Shown piece by piece: positions 15,833 through 24,142 of a DNA stretch of 64,000 nucleotides (position 1 is its first letter; every line of letters starts with the position of its first letter). Source of the stretch: Streptococcus cuniculipharyngis. Its GTDB lineage: Bacteria > Bacillota > Bacilli > Lactobacillales > Streptococcaceae. Below the pieces are notes generated by a model, which saw only the letters and a program-made list of their open reading frames with translations, made no database searches and had not been told where the DNA came from. Both the position numbers and the translations under genes were made by a program. The stretch is from contig NZ_VOHL01000006.1 of the NCBI RefSeq assembly GCF_007859195.1, positions 1 through 64,000 of the forward strand, in the 5' to 3' direction.

Positions 15833-18247
15833 ATGACCAACATTCAAAACATGTCCTTGGAGGACATCATGGGGGAGCGTTTTGGACGTTACTCCAAATA
15901 CATTATTCAGGAGCGGGCCTTGCCAGACATTCGTGATGGTCTCAAGCCCGTGCAACGGCGGATTCTTTATTCGATGAATAAGGACGGCAATACCTTTGAC
16001 AAGGGCTATCGGAAATCAGCCAAGTCAGTGGGAAATGTCATGGGGAATTTCCATCCTCACGGTGATTCGTCCATCTATGAGGCCATGGTACGCATGAGTC
16101 AGGACTGGAAAAACCGAGAAATTCTGGTGGAAATGCACGGAAATAATGGTTCTATGGACGGAGACCCGCCGGCGGCCATGCGTTATACCGAGGCTCGGCT
16201 GTCAGAGATGGCAGGTTATCTCTTGCAGGACATTGATAAAAAGACCGTTCCTTTTGCTTGGAACTTTGACGATACCGAGAAGGAGCCTACGGTCCTACCA
16301 GCTGCCTTTCCAAATCTTTTGGTCAATGGAGCAACAGGTATTTCGGCCGGTTATGCTACGGATATTCCCCCCCATAATCTGACGGAGGTGGTTGATGCGG
16401 TGGTACACTTGATTGACCACCCCAAGGCTAGTCTGGATAAGCTCATGGAGTTTCTTCCTGGGCCTGATTTTCCAACAGGTGGCTTGATTCAAGGAACTGA
16501 AGACCTGAAAAAAGCTTATGAAACAGGTAAGGGACGCTTGGTACTGCGTAGTCGGACAAGCATTGAGCCCCTTAAGGCAGGCAAGGAGCAAATCGTCATT
16601 ACCGAACTCCCCTATGAGGTCAACAAGGCAAATCTAGTTAAGAAAATTGATGAGGTTAGGGTCAATAACAAGGTGCCTGGCATTGCCGAGGTCCGAGATG
16701 AGTCAGACCGCGCCGGCCTACGCATTGCGGTAGAATTGAAAAAGGATGCGGACAGCCAGACCATTCTCAACTATCTCTTTAAGTACACGGACTTACAGAT
16801 TAACTATAATTTCAACATGGTGGCCATCGACCATTACACGCCGCGGCAGGTTGGTTTGATTAAAATCCTCTCTAGCTACATTGCCCACCGCAAGGAGATT
16901 ATTATTGCCCGGTCACGTTTTGATAAGGAAAAGGCGGAAAAACGGCTTCATATCGTGGAGGGCTTGATTCGTGTCTTGTCAATTCTCGATGAAGTCATTG
17001 CCCTGATTCGGGCCAGTGAGAACAAGGCTGACGCCAAGGAAAACCTCAAGGTCAGCTATGACTTTACAGAAGAGCAGGCTGAGGCCATTGTGACCCTACA
17101 ACTTTACCGCTTGACCAATACCGACATTGTGACCTTACAGGAGGAAGAAGAGCGTCTGCGACAGGAGATTCAATACCTGTCTGCCATTATCGGAGATGAA
17201 AAGACCCTGTATCAGGTCATGAAAAAAGAACTGCGAGAGGTCAAGAAACGGTTTGGCAATCCTAGACGAACAGAATTAAGGGCAGAAGAAGCTCATATTG
17301 AGATTGACAGCAAGAGCTTGATTGTGGCAGAGGACACCTATGTTAGTGTGACCAAGGCTGGCTATATCAAACGAACCAGTCCACGCTCCTTCTCCGCTTC
17401 AACCCTTACTGAGGTAGGCAAGCGCGATGATGACTACCTGATCTTCTTAGCCCAGGCTAAGACCACCCAACAACTACTCATCTTTACCAACCTTGGGAAT
17501 GTCATCTATCGCCCGGTCCATGAATTGGTTGATAGTCGCTGGAAAGATATCGGAGAGCACTTGTCACAAACCATCAGTAACTTTTCTGCTGATGAGGAGG
17601 TTGTCTTTGTTGACTTGTTAGACCAGTTGAGAGACGGTCTTTACCTGGCAGCTAGCCAGTCGGGCCAGATTAAACGCTTTGAGCAAAAAGAGTTAGGTCC
17701 TTGGCGAACCTATCGGTCCAAGTCTCTGACCTTTATGAAATTGAAAGCGGCTGGCGACCGAGTCTTGACTGTGGCTCCTGTTCAGTTGGAGGAGGTCATG
17801 CTAGTGACCCAGTTGGGTTATGCTCTGCGGTTTGAAAATAGCGAAGTGCCGGTAGTCGGTCTGAAAGCGGCTGGGGTTAAGGCGGTTAATTTGAAGGCAG
17901 ATGATTTGGTCCAGGCCGTCTTTACTGTCCAAAGTGATTCCTTCTATCTCTTGACCCAAAGGGGAAGCCTGAAGCGAGTGGCGGTGGATCAGTTGCCGGT
18001 TACTGGTCGGGCCAAACGAGGCCTTCAAGTTCTCCGGGAATTGAAAACCAAGCCCCACCGAGTTTATCTAGCGGGTAATGTCTTGGCTGGACCGCAACAG
18101 TTACAGGTCGTGTCACAGGCAGGCCAAACCTACACGGTGGACTTGACCAGTCTCTCCCTGTCAGAGCGGACCAGCAATGGTAGCTTTATTGCAGATAGCA
18201 TGAGCAGTGACCAAGTTATCAAGGCCTGGGAGGAGTTGTCTGGGTGA
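15833..18247 (+). CDS. parC: DNA topoisomerase IV subunit A
   Basis: DNA-cleaving subunit of topoisomerase IV, 804 aa. The N-terminal domain carries the catalytic Tyr in AAMRYTEARLSEM, and the C-terminal part has beta-pinwheel repeats. The start MTNIQNMSLEDI matches the usual streptococcal N-terminus; a GTG seven codons upstream is less likely. The ATG has no ribosome site; TATAAT occurs 3 nt before it, too close for a normal promoter. In the quinolone-resistance region Ser79 is unchanged and residue 83 is Glu (Asp in S. pneumoniae). It forms a functional pair with ParE despite the intervening accessory genes. Confidence 0.96.
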   Translation: MTNIQNMSLEDIMGERFGRYSKYIIQERALPDIRDGLKPVQRRILYSMNKDGNTFDKGYRKSAKSVGNVMGNFHPHGDSSIYEAMVRMSQDWKNREILVEMHGNNGSMDGDPPAAMRYTEARLSEMAGYLLQDIDKKTVPFAWNFDDTEKEPTVLPAAFPNLLVNGATGISAGYATDIPPHNLTEVVDAVVHLIDHPKASLDKLMEFLPGPDFPTGGLIQGTEDLKKAYETGKGRLVLRSRTSIEPLKAGKEQIVITELPYEVNKANLVKKIDEVRVNNKVPGIAEVRDESDRAGLRIAVELKKDADSQTILNYLFKYTDLQINYNFNMVAIDHYTPRQVGLIKILSSYIAHRKEIIIARSRFDKEKAEKRLHIVEGLIRVLSILDEVIALIRASENKADAKENLKVSYDFTEEQAEAIVTLQLYRLTNTDIVTLQEEEERLRQEIQYLSAIIGDEKTLYQVMKKELREVKKRFGNPRRTELRAEEAHIEIDSKSLIVAEDTYVSVTKAGYIKRTSPRSFSASTLTEVGKRDDDYLIFLAQAKTTQQLLIFTNLGNVIYRPVHELVDSRWKDIGEHLSQTISNFSADEEVVFVDLLDQLRDGLYLAASQSGQIKRFEQKELGPWRTYRSKSLTFMKLKAAGDRVLTVAPVQLEEVMLVTQLGYALRFENSEVPVVGLKAAGVKAVNLKADDLVQAVFTVQSDSFYLLTQRGSLKRVAVDQLPVTGRAKRGLQVLRELKTKPHRVYLAGNVLAGPQQLQVVSQAGQTYTVDLTSLSLSERTSNGSFIADSMSSDQVIKAWEELSG

Positions 18248-18374
18248 GAACAGGTCTTTGTTAGCGACCACATGTTACCCAAGTTGGTTTGACTGTCCAT
18301 TGCTAAGTGTCGGGAAGTTTGCTCTTGCAAGCTTCCTTGTTTTTGTGTAAAATAGTTACAGGAGTGAGGTTCTT

Positions 18375-18605
18375 ATGAGTAAAAAAGATAAAAAGATTGA
18401 AGTACAGGTCCTAGATGCCAAGGTTGAGGTCAATGGTCAGCTGGTGGCAGGCTACCACTTAGTTATTGGTAAGAAAATTGCCGGTCAACTGGTTGAGTTG
18501 GATAAACAGTTTGCCGTCATTAAACAGGGGGCTGTTGACAGTATCTATAAAACATTTGACCAAGGAATTGAGCATATTATTGAAGCTTATAACTTGAATC
18601 ATTAA
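18375..18605 (+). CDS. DUF2969 family protein
   Basis: A 76-aa cytoplasmic protein of unknown function, lysine-rich at its start (MSKKDKKIEVQ), matching the small DUF2969 family of lactic acid bacteria. The ribosome site AGGAGTGAGG lies 6 nt upstream. It is a single gene between parC and the tRNA pair, with a likely own promoter in 18340-18355 (TGTGTAAAAT). Confidence 0.75.
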   Translation: MSKKDKKIEVQVLDAKVEVNGQLVAGYHLVIGKKIAGQLVELDKQFAVIKQGAVDSIYKTFDQGIEHIIEAYNLNH

Positions 18606-18623
18606 AAAAATAACAAAAAAGTC

Positions 18624-18652
18624 TTGCACAAAGGCAAAACCTGTGTTATAAT
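18624..18652 (+). promoter_or_regulatory. Promoter of the tRNA-Tyr/tRNA-Gln unit
   Basis: TTGCAC at 18624-18629, a 17-nt spacer, and TATAAT at 18647-18652, 15 nt before the tRNA-Tyr 5' end. Confidence 0.8.
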
Positions 18653-18667
18653 AGGTTTTGTTGTTAA

Positions 18668-18748
18668 GGAGAGATAGCGAAGAGGCTAAACGCGGCGGAC
18701 TGTAAATCCGCTCCTTCGGGTTCGGGGGTTCGAATCCCTCTCTCTCCA
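18668..18748 (+). tRNA. tRNA-Tyr (GTA)
   Basis: GGAGAGA / TCTCTCC acceptor stem, anticodon loop CTGTAAA with GTA, a long class II variable arm, and the T-loop TTCGAAT. The 3' CCA is not encoded. Confidence 0.95.
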
Positions 18749-18777
18749 TATCTAAGACAAGTAGCTTAGATGATGAT

Positions 18778-18849
18778 TGGGGTATCGCCAAGCGGTAAGG
18801 CAAGGGACTTTGACTCCCTCATGCGTTGGTTCGAATCCAGCTACCCCAG
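18778..18849 (+). tRNA. tRNA-Gln (TTG)
   Basis: TGGGGTA / TACCCCA acceptor stem, anticodon loop CTTTGAC with TTG, and the T-loop TTCGAAT. CCA is not encoded. It is probably transcribed with tRNA-Tyr. Confidence 0.95.
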
Positions 18850-18930
18850 TTGAGGTATTAGGAATTCCTAAGACCGTCAGCGATAAAATTCTTGTCCTTG
18901 CGGGTTGCCTTGAAAAAATATATTGTTGTT

Positions 18931-18953
18931 AAAAGCTAGCTTGGCTAGCTTTT
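18931..18953 (+). promoter_or_regulatory. Hairpin in the rpsA leader
   Basis: AAAAGCTAG / CTAGCTTTT form a perfect 9-bp stem with a 5-nt loop. It ends 3-4 nt before the GGAGG of rpsA. It could be the weak terminator of the tRNA unit or a control element for S1 synthesis. Confidence 0.55.
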
Positions 18954-18971
18954 ATTGGAGGATTTTTTAGA

Positions 18972-20180
18972 ATGAATGAATTTGAAGATTTGCTAAACAG
19001 TGTTAGCGAAGTGAACCCAGGTGACGTGGTCACTGCGGAAGTTTTAACAGTTGATAATGGTCAAGCAAACCTTGTCATTGAAGGTACAGGTGTTGAAGGT
19101 GTTTTGACACTTCGTGAATTGACAAATGACCGTGATGCTGATATCAATGAATTTGTTAAAGCTGGCGAAACACTTGAAGTGCTTGTTCTTCGTCAAGTTG
19201 TAGGTAAAGATACTGATACAGTAACTTTCCTTGTTTCTAAAAAACGTTTAGAAGCTCGCAAAGCTTGGGATAAGCTTGTCGGTCGTGAAGAAGAAGTTGT
19301 TACGGTTAAGGGAACTCGTGCCGTTAAGGGTGGTCTTTCTGTTGAGTTTGAAGGCCTTCGTGGCTTCATCCCTGCATCAATGCTTGATACTCGTTTCGTT
19401 CGTAACACTGAGCGTTTTGTTGGTCAAGAATTTGAAGCAAAAATCAAGGAAGTTAATGCAGCAGAGAACCGTTTCATCTTGTCACGTCGTGAAGTTGTAG
19501 AAGAAGTTGCAGCAGCGGCTCGCCAAGAAGTCTTCTCTAAAATTGAAGTTGGATCAGTTGTCACTGGTAAGGTTGCTCGTTTGACTAGCTTTGGTGCCTT
19601 TATTGATCTTGGTGGTGTTGATGGTCTTGTTCACGTGACTGAATTGTCACATGAGCGTAACGTTTCTCCAAAATCAGTCGTAACTGTTGGTGAAGATGTT
19701 GACGTTAAAGTTCTTGCTATTGACGAAGAAGAAGGTCGTGTATCGCTTTCTCTTAAAGCAACAACACCTGGACCATGGGATGGTGTAGAGCAAAAACTTG
19801 CAGCTGGTGATGTTGTTGAAGGTAAAGTAAAACGTTTGACTGACTTTGGTGCTTTTGTAGAAGTGTTGCCAGGTATTGATGGCTTGGTTCACATCTCACA
19901 AATCTCACACAAACGTGTTGAAAATCCAAAAGATGCCTTGTCAGTAGGTCAAGATGTAACGGTTAAAGTGCTTGAAGTTAATGCCGCTGATGAGCGTGTA
20001 TCATTGTCAATCAAGGCACTTGAAGAGCGTCCAGCCCAAGACAAGTCTGAAGGCGACAATGGTGAAAAACGTCAATCACGTCCACGTCGCCCACGTCGTC
20101 AAGAAAAACGTGACTACGAGTTGCCAGAAACACAAACTGGTTTCTCAATGGCTGACTTGTTTGGTGATATTGAATTGTAA
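18972..20180 (+). CDS. rpsA: 30S ribosomal protein S1
   Basis: An RNA-binding ribosomal protein that helps mRNA bind the 30S subunit. The 402-aa product has four S1 domains (roughly 15-82, 101-163, 190-258, 275-344), the short form typical of Gram-positive cocci, against six in E. coli. The C-terminal tail is basic (RRPRRQEKR). Codon use is strongly biased, as expected for high expression. GGAGG lies 11 nt before the ATG. A strong terminator follows directly. Confidence 0.96.
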   Translation: MNEFEDLLNSVSEVNPGDVVTAEVLTVDNGQANLVIEGTGVEGVLTLRELTNDRDADINEFVKAGETLEVLVLRQVVGKDTDTVTFLVSKKRLEARKAWDKLVGREEEVVTVKGTRAVKGGLSVEFEGLRGFIPASMLDTRFVRNTERFVGQEFEAKIKEVNAAENRFILSRREVVEEVAAAARQEVFSKIEVGSVVTGKVARLTSFGAFIDLGGVDGLVHVTELSHERNVSPKSVVTVGEDVDVKVLAIDEEEGRVSLSLKATTPGPWDGVEQKLAAGDVVEGKVKRLTDFGAFVEVLPGIDGLVHISQISHKRVENPKDALSVGQDVTVKVLEVNAADERVSLSIKALEERPAQDKSEGDNGEKRQSRPRRPRRQEKRDYELPETQTGFSMADLFGDIEL

Positions 20181-20181
20181 T

Positions 20182-20211
20182 AAAAAAGCTTGGTTTTACC
20201 AAGCTTTTTTA
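20182..20211 (+). terminator. Intrinsic terminator of rpsA
   Basis: AAAAAAGCTTGG / CCAAGCTTTTTT with a TTTTA loop. Confidence 0.93.
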
Positions 20212-20229
20212 TTGTTGCCTTCAGTCAAG

Positions 20230-20254
20230 AAAAAAGCACCCATCTGGGGGGTGC
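20230..20254 (-). terminator. Intrinsic terminator of the TVP38-family gene
   Basis: On the minus strand a GCACCC / GGGTGC stem is followed by T6. It touches the stop codon of the gene. Confidence 0.8.
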
Positions 20255-20847
20255 TAGAGACTAAGAAAGTATTGGAGGAGATGGCCGCCGTAAATCCATA
20301 GGTAACTGTAACCGATGATGGATAAGGGTTTGGTGATTAGCATGATGATGATAAAGCGTCTGAGCGACATGCTACTCAGCCCTGTAACCATGACCATGAT
20401 GTCGGCTGGAGAAATCGGCGAGGCCATGCAGAAGATGAAAAAGCGTTCGTAGCCCTTGGTTTCTAGTTTGGCTTCGTATTTACTGAGATCCTTGTCCTTG
20501 ACAAACAGTTTGATAAAGGGGCGACCATAGCGCTTGACAATGAGGAAAAGAATGATACTCCCTAGTAAAATCCCGATATAGTTAGTGATAAAGCCTAGCC
20601 AGGGTCCAAAAACCAAGTAGCCGGCTACTGTGGTTACCCCACCTGGAAGGATGGGGATGACAATCTGGACAATTTGAATGAAAATAAAGATTAGGGGAGC
20701 CATCAGTTGGTATTGGCTGACCCAGCTCTTAAAGGCATTCTGATCATTGAGAATCCCATTTTTGAAGAGCCAGATGACTAGGGCAATGGAGGCAATCAGT
20801 GTGATGATTCCTAAAATTTGAAACGTTTTCTGCCATACTTTATACAT
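20254..20847 (-). CDS. TVP38/TMEM64 (DedA-like) membrane protein
   Basis: A 197-aa integral membrane protein of the SNARE-associated/VTT superfamily, with the central motif region PGGVTTVAGYLVFGPWLG, a following GSIILFLIVKRYGRP segment and about five membrane spans. Relatives act in lipid or small-molecule transport across the membrane; the exact substrate is unknown. No Shine-Dalgarno precedes the ATG. Instead TGATATGAT sits 6 nt upstream, predicting a leaderless mRNA. It is transcribed divergently from ssrA. Confidence 0.85.
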   Translation of the reverse strand: MYKVWQKTFQILGIITLIASIALVIWLFKNGILNDQNAFKSWVSQYQLMAPLIFIFIQIVQIVIPILPGGVTTVAGYLVFGPWLGFITNYIGILLGSIILFLIVKRYGRPFIKLFVKDKDLSKYEAKLETKGYERFFIFCMASPISPADIMVMVTGLSSMSLRRFIIIMLITKPLSIIGYSYLWIYGGHLLQYFLSL

Positions 20848-20853
20848 AATACA

Positions 20854-20862
20854 ATCATATCA
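20854..20862 (-). promoter_or_regulatory. Extended -10 box of the TVP38-family gene, 6 nt before the ATG
   Basis: On the minus strand TGA-TATGAT, then TGTATT and ATG. It shares the intergenic space with the ssrA promoter. Confidence 0.6.
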
Positions 20863-20876
20863 AAAATAGTATTTTT

Positions 20877-20905
20877 TTGCCATCTTTTAATGTTTTTGAT
20901 ATACT
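20877..20905 (+). promoter_or_regulatory. Promoter of ssrA
   Basis: TTGCCA at 20877-20882, a 17-nt spacer, and extended -10 TGATATACT ending at 20905, 16 nt before the RNA 5' end. Confidence 0.75.
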
Positions 20906-20921
20906 AGTTAGGTAATGTTTT

Positions 20922-21265
20922 GGGGTCGTTACGGATTCGACAGGCATTATGAGGTAGATTCTGCAACTCGGGTGACGGCGTAACCGTTCAGTTAAATATA
21001 ACTGCAAAAAATAACACTTCTTACGCTTTAGCTGCCTAAAAACCAGCGGGCGTGACGTCTCTGGAATTGCTTGTGTTTCAGTAGAGGTCTTATTTGAGCA
21101 AGCTACGTTTAGCCATTGTCTAGCTGGCTAAAAAGAGAGTGATAGACTCGCAAGATAGGGGCTTGAGCCATGTGTCACTAGCTTGTTAAACCAAGACATG
21201 GCCTATGGTTGTAGACGAATCTGTTGGCAGGTGTTTGGACGTGGGTTCGACTCCCACCGGCTCCA
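20922..21265 (+). ncRNA. ssrA: Transfer-messenger RNA
   Basis: tmRNA rescues stalled ribosomes and tags the unfinished protein for proteolysis. The tRNA-like ends GGGGTCG (5') and CGGCTCCA (3') pair, and the TTCGACTC T-loop is near the 3' end. The resume codon GCA is at 21004, and the encoded tag AKNNTSYALAA ends at TAA 21037-21039. The 3' CCA is not encoded. The gene is about 344 nt long, the usual size. Confidence 0.97.
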
Positions 21266-21295
21266 TTAAGTTTAAGATAAAGATAGAGGATAGAT

Positions 21296-21928
21296 ATGAC
21301 GACAAAAAAGATGAGCCTGGTCAGTTTGGTGTTCTTGGCCCTCTTGCTTTCGGCTTGTTCCAGTCAAGCCAAAAAAGCAACGACTAAGCCTTCCTTGGAG
21401 GTTAATCAGTCTTGGATTACCAAGCCAAGTGTCCCCAACCATGAAGATGTTCGGATGAAGTTTGAACAAATCAGGCTAGGCACAGAAGCCAATGAGTTTC
21501 AAGGTGGGTCTAACCTAGAAGAACTCAAGGCTCTCTTTGGTGAGCCAAGTGGCCACGAAACCAAGCAGGCAGGGGAAAATGTTACCATTGACGCCTATAC
21601 TTGGACTTTTGATGATGTGGTTTTAGCTGTTCAACAGTATAAGGACAGTGCGATTTCCCGGTCTATTTCTAATTTCCAATTCACTCGTGAGGAGCGAATC
21701 ACACTTGATGATTATAAGGCCTTGACAGAAGGCATGACCTTTGAACAAGTGGTTGAAAAATTTGGTAAGCCAGATGTCATGGCCCAGGTGGTGTCAACAG
21801 GTAAGGCTGAGACCCAGGCGATTTGGTCAAGTGGTTTGAAAAAAGGAGCCAATGTCTCTAATGCCAATATTCAGTTGATTTTTGAACAGGGAGTTTTGAC
21901 CAAAAAAAGCCAGAATGGTTTGGGCTAA
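21296..21928 (+). CDS. Lipoprotein, DUF3862/SmpA-like fold
   Basis: A 210-aa secreted lipoprotein. A signal peptide ends in the lipobox LLSAC at residues 17-21, with Cys21 as the lipidated residue. The mature part holds two similar halves, each with a turn of the type LxxLFGxPS (about 80) and VVEKFGKPD (about 158), as in DUF3862 and related BLIP/SmpA-like folds. Function is unknown. It starts 30 nt after ssrA with no separate promoter visible, so read-through from ssrA may express it. A terminator follows. Confidence 0.85.
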   Translation: MTTKKMSLVSLVFLALLLSACSSQAKKATTKPSLEVNQSWITKPSVPNHEDVRMKFEQIRLGTEANEFQGGSNLEELKALFGEPSGHETKQAGENVTIDAYTWTFDDVVLAVQQYKDSAISRSISNFQFTREERITLDDYKALTEGMTFEQVVEKFGKPDVMAQVVSTGKAETQAIWSSGLKKGANVSNANIQLIFEQGVLTKKSQNGLG

Positions 21929-21939
21929 TCAGAACAACA

Positions 21940-21970
21940 TAAAGTTGAGAAGTTTCTCAACTTTATTTTC
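21940..21970 (+). terminator. Intrinsic terminator after the lipoprotein gene
   Basis: AAAGTTGAGA / TCTCAACTTT stem followed by ATTTTC. Confidence 0.8.
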
Positions 21971-21996
21971 ATAATCAGCCAGCCAATAGGAGAGGA

Positions 21997-22024
21997 TAAA
22001 AAAACTGGACCAAGAAAGGTCCAG
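21997..22024 (-). terminator. Intrinsic terminator of tRNA-Arg (minus strand)
   Basis: On the minus strand CTGGACC-TTTCTT-GGTCCAG is followed by T7. Confidence 0.88.
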
Positions 22025-22037
22025 AAATGTCTTATCA

Positions 22038-22109
22038 TCCATCCTGAGAGAATCGAACTCCCATTTCAAGAACCGGAATCTTGCGTGATATCCATTACAC
22101 TAAGGATGG
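22038..22109 (-). tRNA. tRNA-Arg (CCG)
   Basis: On the minus strand, CCATCCT / AGGATGG acceptor stem, anticodon stem CAAGA/TCTTG with loop TTCCGGT (CCG), and T-loop TTCGATT. CCA is not encoded. A TATAAT -10 lies at 22120-22125 on the minus strand. Confidence 0.93.
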
Positions 22110-22154
22110 CTAGATTCTATTATAACATAAAATCATCAATTGGGAAGATTTCTC

Positions 22155-22183
22155 TTGCAAAAAATTAAAAAAAATTATAAGAT
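22155..22183 (+). promoter_or_regulatory. Promoter of the GntR-ABC operon
   Basis: TTGCAA at 22155-22160, a 17-nt spacer, and TAAGAT at 22178-22183. The two hexamers and spacing are the same as for parE. Confidence 0.6.
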
Positions 22184-22222
22184 GATGACGCATGAAGGTC
22201 AAAGAGAAAGGAGAGGAAAGTG

Positions 22223-22594
22223 ATGGCTTGGACATTTGATGAACGATCTCCCATTTATGCTCAGTTAGCGCAGCGGGTTAAGATGAAAATATTAAGCGGG
22301 GAATTGGGCAGTGGGCAGCAACTGCCAACTGTTAGAGAACTAGCTGAGGAGGCAGGGGTTAACCCCAATACCATGCAGCGGGCTTATACAGAGCTTGAAC
22401 ATGAGGGCTTGGTCTTTACCCGTCGGACAGCCGGCCGGTATGTGACGGAGGATGTGGCCCTACTAGCGGCTATTCGACATGAAGTAGCAGGTAATGAGAT
22501 TAAAACCTTTATTGATAATATGAAACATGTTGGCTTTATGGAGGAAGAAATTGTTGCAGAGTTAAGCAACTACATGAAGGGAGAAGAGCGATGA
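22223..22594 (+). CDS. GntR family regulator, YtrA subfamily
   Basis: A 123-aa DNA-binding repressor with an N-terminal GntR winged helix (PIYAQLAQRVKMKILSGELGSGQQLPTVREL, then NPNTMQRAYTELEHEGL) and only a short C-terminal helix pair, the YtrA type. Such regulators usually control the ABC exporter encoded beside them. ATG 22223 is preferred over GTG 22220 because AAAGGAGAGG then has good spacing. The gene overlaps the ATPase gene by 4 nt. Confidence 0.9.
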   Translation: MAWTFDERSPIYAQLAQRVKMKILSGELGSGQQLPTVRELAEEAGVNPNTMQRAYTELEHEGLVFTRRTAGRYVTEDVALLAAIRHEVAGNEIKTFIDNMKHVGFMEEEIVAELSNYMKGEER

Positions 22595-23289
22595 CAACTT
22601 TGCTACGTTTTAATCATGTGACAAAGGCCTATGGTGGGTCAAGGGTTTTGGACGATTTTAATTTAGACCTAGCAGAAGGCAAGATTGTTGGTCTCTTGGG
22701 ACCGAATGGTAGTGGCAAGACCACCTTAATCAAATTAGTGAATGGTCTTTTACAACCTGATCAGGGGGAGGTTTTGATTGCAGGCCATCACCCTTCGGTA
22801 GCTACCAAGAAGTTAGTGTCCTACCTGCCGGACACAAGCTATCTTAGGGATTATTTAAAGGTTAGAGAGATTATTTCCCTGTTTGCAGATTTTTATGCTG
22901 ATTTTGATCGGCAGCGGGCAGAAAGCCTGTTGTCAGATTTGGCCATTGATGACACCCAATATTTAAAAAATTTATCCAAGGGGGATAAGGAAAAGGTCCA
23001 GTTAATCTTGGTGATGAGTCGTAAGGCCAAGCTCTACGTCTTGGATGAGCCAATTGCAGGTGTTGATCCTGCAACGCGAGATTATATCTTACGGACCATC
23101 ATTAGTAATTATTCTGAGGATTCTTCTGTCTTGATTTCGACGCATTTGATTGCTGATGTGGAACCAGTTTTGGATCAGGTTGTGTTGCTAGATCAGGGTA
23201 AGCTCATCTTGCAAGGTGAAACAGATGACTTGCGCCAAGAATATGGGAAGTCCATTGATGGGATTTTCCGTGATAGATTTAGGGTTTAG
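22591..23289 (+). CDS. ABC transporter ATP-binding protein
   Basis: A 232-aa ATPase with Walker A GPNGSGKT (37-44), a signature LSKGD (128-132) that departs from the standard LSGGQ, and Walker B with DEP (152-154). It has a single nucleotide-binding domain and no fused membrane part. It is the middle gene of a regulator-ATPase-permease operon similar to Bacillus ytr, which responds to cell-wall antibiotics. The substrate is unknown; a role in export or envelope stress is inference. Confidence 0.93.
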   Translation: MTTLLRFNHVTKAYGGSRVLDDFNLDLAEGKIVGLLGPNGSGKTTLIKLVNGLLQPDQGEVLIAGHHPSVATKKLVSYLPDTSYLRDYLKVREIISLFADFYADFDRQRAESLLSDLAIDDTQYLKNLSKGDKEKVQLILVMSRKAKLYVLDEPIAGVDPATRDYILRTIISNYSEDSSVLISTHLIADVEPVLDQVVLLDQGKLILQGETDDLRQEYGKSIDGIFRDRFRV

Positions 23290-23298
23290 GAGGGGGCC

Positions 23299-24048
23299 AT
23301 GTTTGGAAAATTAGTAAAATATGAATTGAAGTCAGTTGGCAAGTGGTATTTGGGTCTTTACGGCCTAGCCTTTCTTTTCTCCATCATTCTACGCTTGAGT
23401 ATTCCTGATATGGAGGAACTGAACCAAGCGGTCAATATCAGTCAATGGGTTTTGACCACCTATCTGGTTTCCGTCATTGCTATTGTTGTTTTAATTGTTG
23501 CTATCTTTTTATCAACCCTTTTTATCATTATTAGGCGATTTACCCAAGCCATTTATGGCCGCGAGGGTTATCTGACCATGACCTTGCCGGTGACAACGCA
23601 TCAGTTACTCTTGTCTAAGGTGGTGACAGCCCTAATCTGGTGTCTGTTAAATGGCCTTATTATTTTAGTGAGTGCCGCAGTGATTAGCGATGGCCTGACC
23701 GAGCTTTCGGATGCGATTTGGATGAGTCTTGATTTACCGTCAATTAGTGTCATGGTTGCCGTCTTACAATGGCTACTTTACCTGTTACTAGCTATTGTAA
23801 GAGGAATTTTAATGATTTATTTGGCCATTTCTCTAGGACAGCTGTTCAATAATCGTCGGATTTTGATGGCTTTTGTGGCTTATTTTACCCTAGCCTTTTT
23901 GGCGGGTTTATTAACCTCCTTGGTCCAGCATTTGCTAGCTGGGGCAGAAGCCTATCTTTTTTTCCTAGCCTTGTTTGAGCTAGTCTTTATTGTTCTTTAT
24001 TATTGGATAACCCATTACCTGATAAAACATCGGTTAAATTTACAATAG
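23299..24048 (+). CDS. ABC transporter permease
   Basis: A 249-aa membrane protein with about six hydrophobic spans, of the ABC-2-like type found with YtrA/GntR regulators. The segment YGREGYLTMTLPVTTHQLLLSKV between spans 2 and 3 is characteristic of such permeases. It starts 9 nt after the ATPase gene with AGGAGGGGG as ribosome site. A terminator follows at 24060. Confidence 0.88.
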   Translation: MFGKLVKYELKSVGKWYLGLYGLAFLFSIILRLSIPDMEELNQAVNISQWVLTTYLVSVIAIVVLIVAIFLSTLFIIIRRFTQAIYGREGYLTMTLPVTTHQLLLSKVVTALIWCLLNGLIILVSAAVISDGLTELSDAIWMSLDLPSISVMVAVLQWLLYLLLAIVRGILMIYLAISLGQLFNNRRILMAFVAYFTLAFLAGLLTSLVQHLLAGAEAYLFFLALFELVFIVLYYWITHYLIKHRLNLQ

Positions 24049-24059
24049 CTGGTATTGTG

Positions 24060-24082
24060 CGACCCTTAGTGGGTCGTTTTTT
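24060..24082 (+). terminator. Intrinsic terminator of the GntR-ABC operon
   Basis: CGACCC-TTAGT-GGGTCG followed by T6. Confidence 0.9.
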
Positions 24083-24106
24083 GGTGCATGCTAGCGTTTT
24101 TCATAG

Positions 24107-24112
24107 TATAAT
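24107..24112 (+). promoter_or_regulatory. -10 box of dnaE
   Basis: TATAAT, 30 nt before the dnaE ATG, with GAGGAGG between. Confidence 0.5.
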
Positions 24113-24142
24113 AAAGACGAGAAAGGTTGAGGAGGAAACCTT

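Noticed and set aside
15824..15835. parC as a further leaderless gene (TATAAT just before the ATG)
   Set aside because: Only 3 nt separate the hexamer from the ATG and no -35 or TGN extension is present, so transcription would start inside the gene.
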